From contig WRDS01000008.1 in NCBI GenBank assembly GCA_009779675.1, forward strand, positions 1-36,339: a DNA stretch of 36,339 nt, written 5' to 3'. Both the position numbers and the translations under genes were made by a program. This stretch comes from Coriobacteriia bacterium (GTDB lineage Bacteria > Actinomycetota > Coriobacteriia > Anaerosomatales > PHET01). This document shows positions 34,069-36,339 of the stretch, in pieces. Every line of letters starts with the position of its first letter. Position 1 is the stretch's first letter. The notes under the pieces are model-generated. The model was not told the DNA's origin. It made no database searches and was given only the letters and a program-made list of their open reading frames with translations.

Positions 34069-34972
34069 TTACCGGTACCGAACCCACAGTAAGAGGTCCC
34101 GCAGTTTGTTCATGACGTTGTCGGAGACCACATTATCTCCCCCATAGATCTGGATGTCCGGCTTGGTGCTTCCGTACGCACTCGGCAGGTAGACGACCCA
34201 GTTCGCCGCGAGCGCAGGAAGGGCGGTCGGACAGGTAAGGATGACCAGGGTCTTGTTGCGGTAGGCCAAAGGCGAGACCGCAAGGCCGTCCGCAAAGTTG
34301 TTGCCGCGGGCCAAGAATGCCTTCTTAGCTTAGCAAACGACGCGTTCTCAAGGGCCGCGACCTTGGCCGCGATAGCGGCGCTCGCGCCGTAGCGGTCGGC
34401 TCCTTGGATGCGCTCCACTGAAAGCCCTGCGCTGGCAAGCGAGCCCTCCACCGCGTCAGAGGCCGCTGCTGTGGAGCCCATGATGTACGCCTTCTTCGCG
34501 CCGAGGCGCTCTATCTCCGTGAGCACGCCGGGGCTCAAGACATCCGGCTTTGTGAGGAGGAGCGGTGCCTTCTCCGAGCCTGCAAGCGCGCTTGCAGAGA
34601 GCACGTCGGCGTAGTTCATGCCGGTGGCTATGATGACGGCATCCGCAGGCGTGAAGTTCGCCTTACTCACCGCGATGGCGGTCGCAAAGCGGTCCGCGCC
34701 GGCGATACGGGTGATGGAGCCGCCGGGCAACGGGCCGTCAACGAGGGTGGGGGCGTCCTTGTCGGTGCCCGGGTCGTTCGTGCCGATGCCGAGCTGGCCG
34801 TAGTAGTTGTCCCCCACGCCCAGAGCGAGCCGTCCTCCTTGATGCCGAGGGAGTGGCTGTCCCCTGCAGCGATCATCTCCCAGTCCATGCCGGTGCCTAC
34901 CTGGACAGGGGTGCTATAGGGACAGGACAAGGGTGGTCGGCATGTTCCCCGTCCAAGAGCCGTTGCCGATGG
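34069..34972 (-). pseudogene. Remnant of an RCC1-repeat / cell-wall-binding repeat 2 surface protein
   Basis: Pieces in different minus-strand frames form one decayed gene. In order: an RCC1-like unit (MIAAGDSHSLGIKEDGSLWAWG), then after a lost base in a G-run at 34811-34815, DNYYGQLGIGT; two cell-wall-binding repeat 2 (CWB2) units with the RIAGADRFATAIAVS, ADAVIIATGMNYADVLSA and ERIQGADRYGASAAIA signatures; then after a shift near 34320-34333, ARGNNFADGLAVSPLAY to the stop at 34069. A further stop (TAG) near 34916 breaks the 5' part. No signal peptide or start remains. Such proteins attach non-covalently to the wall in Gram-positive bacteria. Confidence 0.75.
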
Positions 34973-35028
34973 CCGCTTGATGGCCTGCCTGGGATTATGT
35001 TGTATGTTGAGATTCAATATATTTTATT

Positions 35029-35052
35029 TGAGGCACTACGTGAGGCACTACG
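35029..35052. repeat. Exact 12-bp tandem duplication upstream of mobA
   Basis: TGAGGCACTACG occurs twice in direct contact (35029-35040, 35041-35052), following an AT-rich stretch that might include the mobA promoter (TATATT near 35018 with a poor -35 box). No function is apparent. Confidence 0.6.
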
Positions 35053-35121
35053 GGCAACCGGGATGCTACACTTCGGGCTAAGACGCGAACGGGGATTACA
35101 GGGAAAGGGACACTGCATTAC

Positions 35122-35847
35122 ATGGAGGCAGATCCTCGGACAGCCCCTTGCGGGACAGGAAGCCCCTCGGCAGCGGCGCTTCCTTTGACGGTGATCGTCC
35201 TTGCAGGCGGTCGGTCAGTGCGCATGGGTGCCGACAAGGCGCGGATCGACCTTAATGGAAAGCCCCTCCTTGTGTGGGCGGTCAATGCCGTCGCCCCTTA
35301 CGTCGGACAGGTAATCGTAGCCGCTAACCGCCCAGATGTCGTGCCACTCGATGCTTTTGATGTTCCCGTTGACATCACCACCGATGAGATCGCTCACCAG
35401 GGACCCCTTAGCGGCATGGCAACAGCCCTCAAAGCCGCACGTCAGCAATGGGTGCTGGTCCTGGCCGCTGACATGCCCTGGGTTTCCCGGGAAGTCGTCA
35501 CAGCCCTTTGGCAACAGCGCGAAGGCTACGATGTTGTTGTGCCCATAGAGAAAAACGGCCCGGAACCCCTGCTCGCCCTGTATCGCCGAGATACCATGCT
35601 CGCCGCCGCAGAGAAAACGCTGGCCACCGGCAAGCGCAGGATCATCGCCGCTTTCCCTGCCCTAAAAGTCCGTGAGGTGCCGCTTGGAGAGCTTCGCAGG
35701 GTCGACCCGCATCTGACTTCTTTCTTCGACATCAACACACAAGCAGACCTCCAGGCTGCCCGTCGCTTCGAACAGACTCGCAACAGGGTCTCCAACACGG
35801 CTCCCGACACAGCCTCCGACGCTGCCCCAGAGGCGCAAGAGAGATGA
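35122..35847 (+). CDS. mobA: Molybdenum cofactor guanylyltransferase
   Basis: 241 aa. MobA adds GMP to molybdopterin, giving the guanine dinucleotide cofactor of DMSO-reductase family enzymes such as formate dehydrogenase. Nucleotidyltransferase fold with IVLAGGRSVRMGADKARID (the LAGG-S-RMG-DK signature), HQGPLSGMATAL, the metal-binding DMPW, and PEPLLALYRR later. The ORF opens about 22 residues ahead of the core; ATG 35122 has only AAGGGA at long spacing, so a later start is possible. The C-terminal 25 residues are low complexity (NTAPDTASDAAPEAQER). The stop overlaps the selB start (ATGA), a functional pairing with selenoprotein synthesis. Confidence 0.93.
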   Translation: MEADPRTAPCGTGSPSAAALPLTVIVLAGGRSVRMGADKARIDLNGKPLLVWAVNAVAPYVGQVIVAANRPDVVPLDAFDVPVDITTDEIAHQGPLSGMATALKAARQQWVLVLAADMPWVSREVVTALWQQREGYDVVVPIEKNGPEPLLALYRRDTMLAAAEKTLATGKRRIIAAFPALKVREVPLGELRRVDPHLTSFFDINTQADLQAARRFEQTRNRVSNTAPDTASDAAPEAQER

Positions 35848-36339
35848 GCATCGGCCCAGACACACTCCCTTCATTTGTCCTGGGAACAGCTGGGCATATT
35901 GACCACGGGAAATCCACGTTGGTCCGCTATTTGACCGGGGTTGACCCTGACCGCTTGAGCGAGGAGAAACGGCGCGGCATTACTATCGAGCTCGGCTTCG
36001 CGGAGCTCGTGTTACCCGATGGGCGGCACCTCGGCGTGGTGGATGTGCCAGGGCATGAGCGCTTTGTCCGGCATATGGTCGAGGGGGCGACCGGTGTCGA
36101 TGTGGCGCTGCTTGTGGTGGCAGCAGATGACGGCGTTATGGTACAGACCCGCGAGCATATAGCGATCCTTGAGCTGCTCGGCGTGAGCCATATGGTGGTT
36201 GCTGTGAGCAAAGCCGATGCTGCCACCTCTGAATTAGTCGAGTTGGCTTGCCTTGATGTCGCTGAGCTGCTTGCCAAGACCCCCTTTGCAGAGGCCGAAG
36301 TGGTAGCGGTCTCCGGCATAACAGGCATGGGCGTGGACG
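35844..36339 (+). CDS. selB: Selenocysteine-specific elongation factor, N-terminal part (cut by window end)
   Basis: First 165 residues of SelB, which carries Sec-tRNA to the ribosome at UGA codons with a SECIS hairpin. GTPase motifs: G1 GTAGHIDHGKSTL, switch I RRGITIELGFAEL, G3 VDVPGHERFV and G4 SKAD. The combination GHIDHGKSTLVR with LGFAEL separates SelB from EF-Tu. The missing part would hold domains 2-3 and the winged-helix SECIS-binding arm. The start overlaps the mobA stop (ATGA), so both should be made together. Selenoprotein genes and selA/selC are not in the window. Confidence 0.95.
   Translation, partial: MSIGPDTLPSFVLGTAGHIDHGKSTLVRYLTGVDPDRLSEEKRRGITIELGFAELVLPDGRHLGVVDVPGHERFVRHMVEGATGVDVALLVVAADDGVMVQTREHIAILELLGVSHMVVAVSKADAATSELVELACLDVAELLAKTPFAEAEVVAVSGITGMGVD

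Noticed and set aside
33820-34147. ORFs of 63-116 aa between infC and the CWB2 remnant
   Set aside because: No motifs, conflicting frames, and they include the decamer repeats.

Overview
The window looks like a chromosomal stretch from a GC-rich anaerobic actinobacterium, most likely class Coriobacteriia (Eggerthellales-like). This rests on the actinobacterial-type 5' end of the 16S gene, high GC with heavy CTC/GAG/CTG codon use, an arg cluster with argR inside it, PASTA-bearing class A PBPs, an RCC1/CWB2 surface-protein remnant, and a mobA-selB pair that suggests Mo- and selenocysteine-dependent enzymes. Genus is not resolvable from this text.

Layout. 1-400: 5' end of a 16S rRNA gene (minus) with a leader, a boxA-like element and a near-consensus promoter. 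808-2303: tyrS (minus), closed off from the rRNA operon by an intrinsic terminator. 2576-5329: a class A PBP with PASTA and PKD domains. 5330-11300: a lower-GC accessory island with a frameshifted XRE-type regulator, a small methyltransferase-like protein and a 1413-aa GIY-YIG/helicase/methyltransferase fusion, joined by ATGA stop-start overlaps and followed by a cluster of hairpins and a 14-bp palindrome. 11357-13945: U32 peptidase/RlhA-like protein (minus). 13981-14065: 17-bp tandem repeats. 14265-16373: a second class A PBP. 16481-17278: an orphan lipoprotein (minus).

17539-27044 (minus) is a complete argC-J-B-D-F-R-G-H cluster ending in a translationally coupled 3-methyladenine glycosylase, transcribed from an AT-rich control region. 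Upstream lie pheT and pheS behind a T-box leader with a candidate UUC (Phe) specifier. A SipW-type signal peptidase and its likely TasA/camelysin-like substrate separate pheST from rplT-rpmI-infC, splitting a neighbourhood that is usually contiguous. infC appears to start at AUC and has a promoter, leader and attenuator of its own. After a decayed RCC1/CWB2 gene, the window ends on the plus strand with mobA overlapping a truncated selB.

Most of the window is housekeeping: translation, arginine synthesis and cell wall. The most distinctive content is the restriction-like island. Secondary points are the SipW/TasA insertion, the unusual infC start, the PKD-tailed PBP and a recurring habit of short degenerate tandem repeats in intergenic gaps. 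I saw no CRISPR array, no complete IS element and no tRNA gene.
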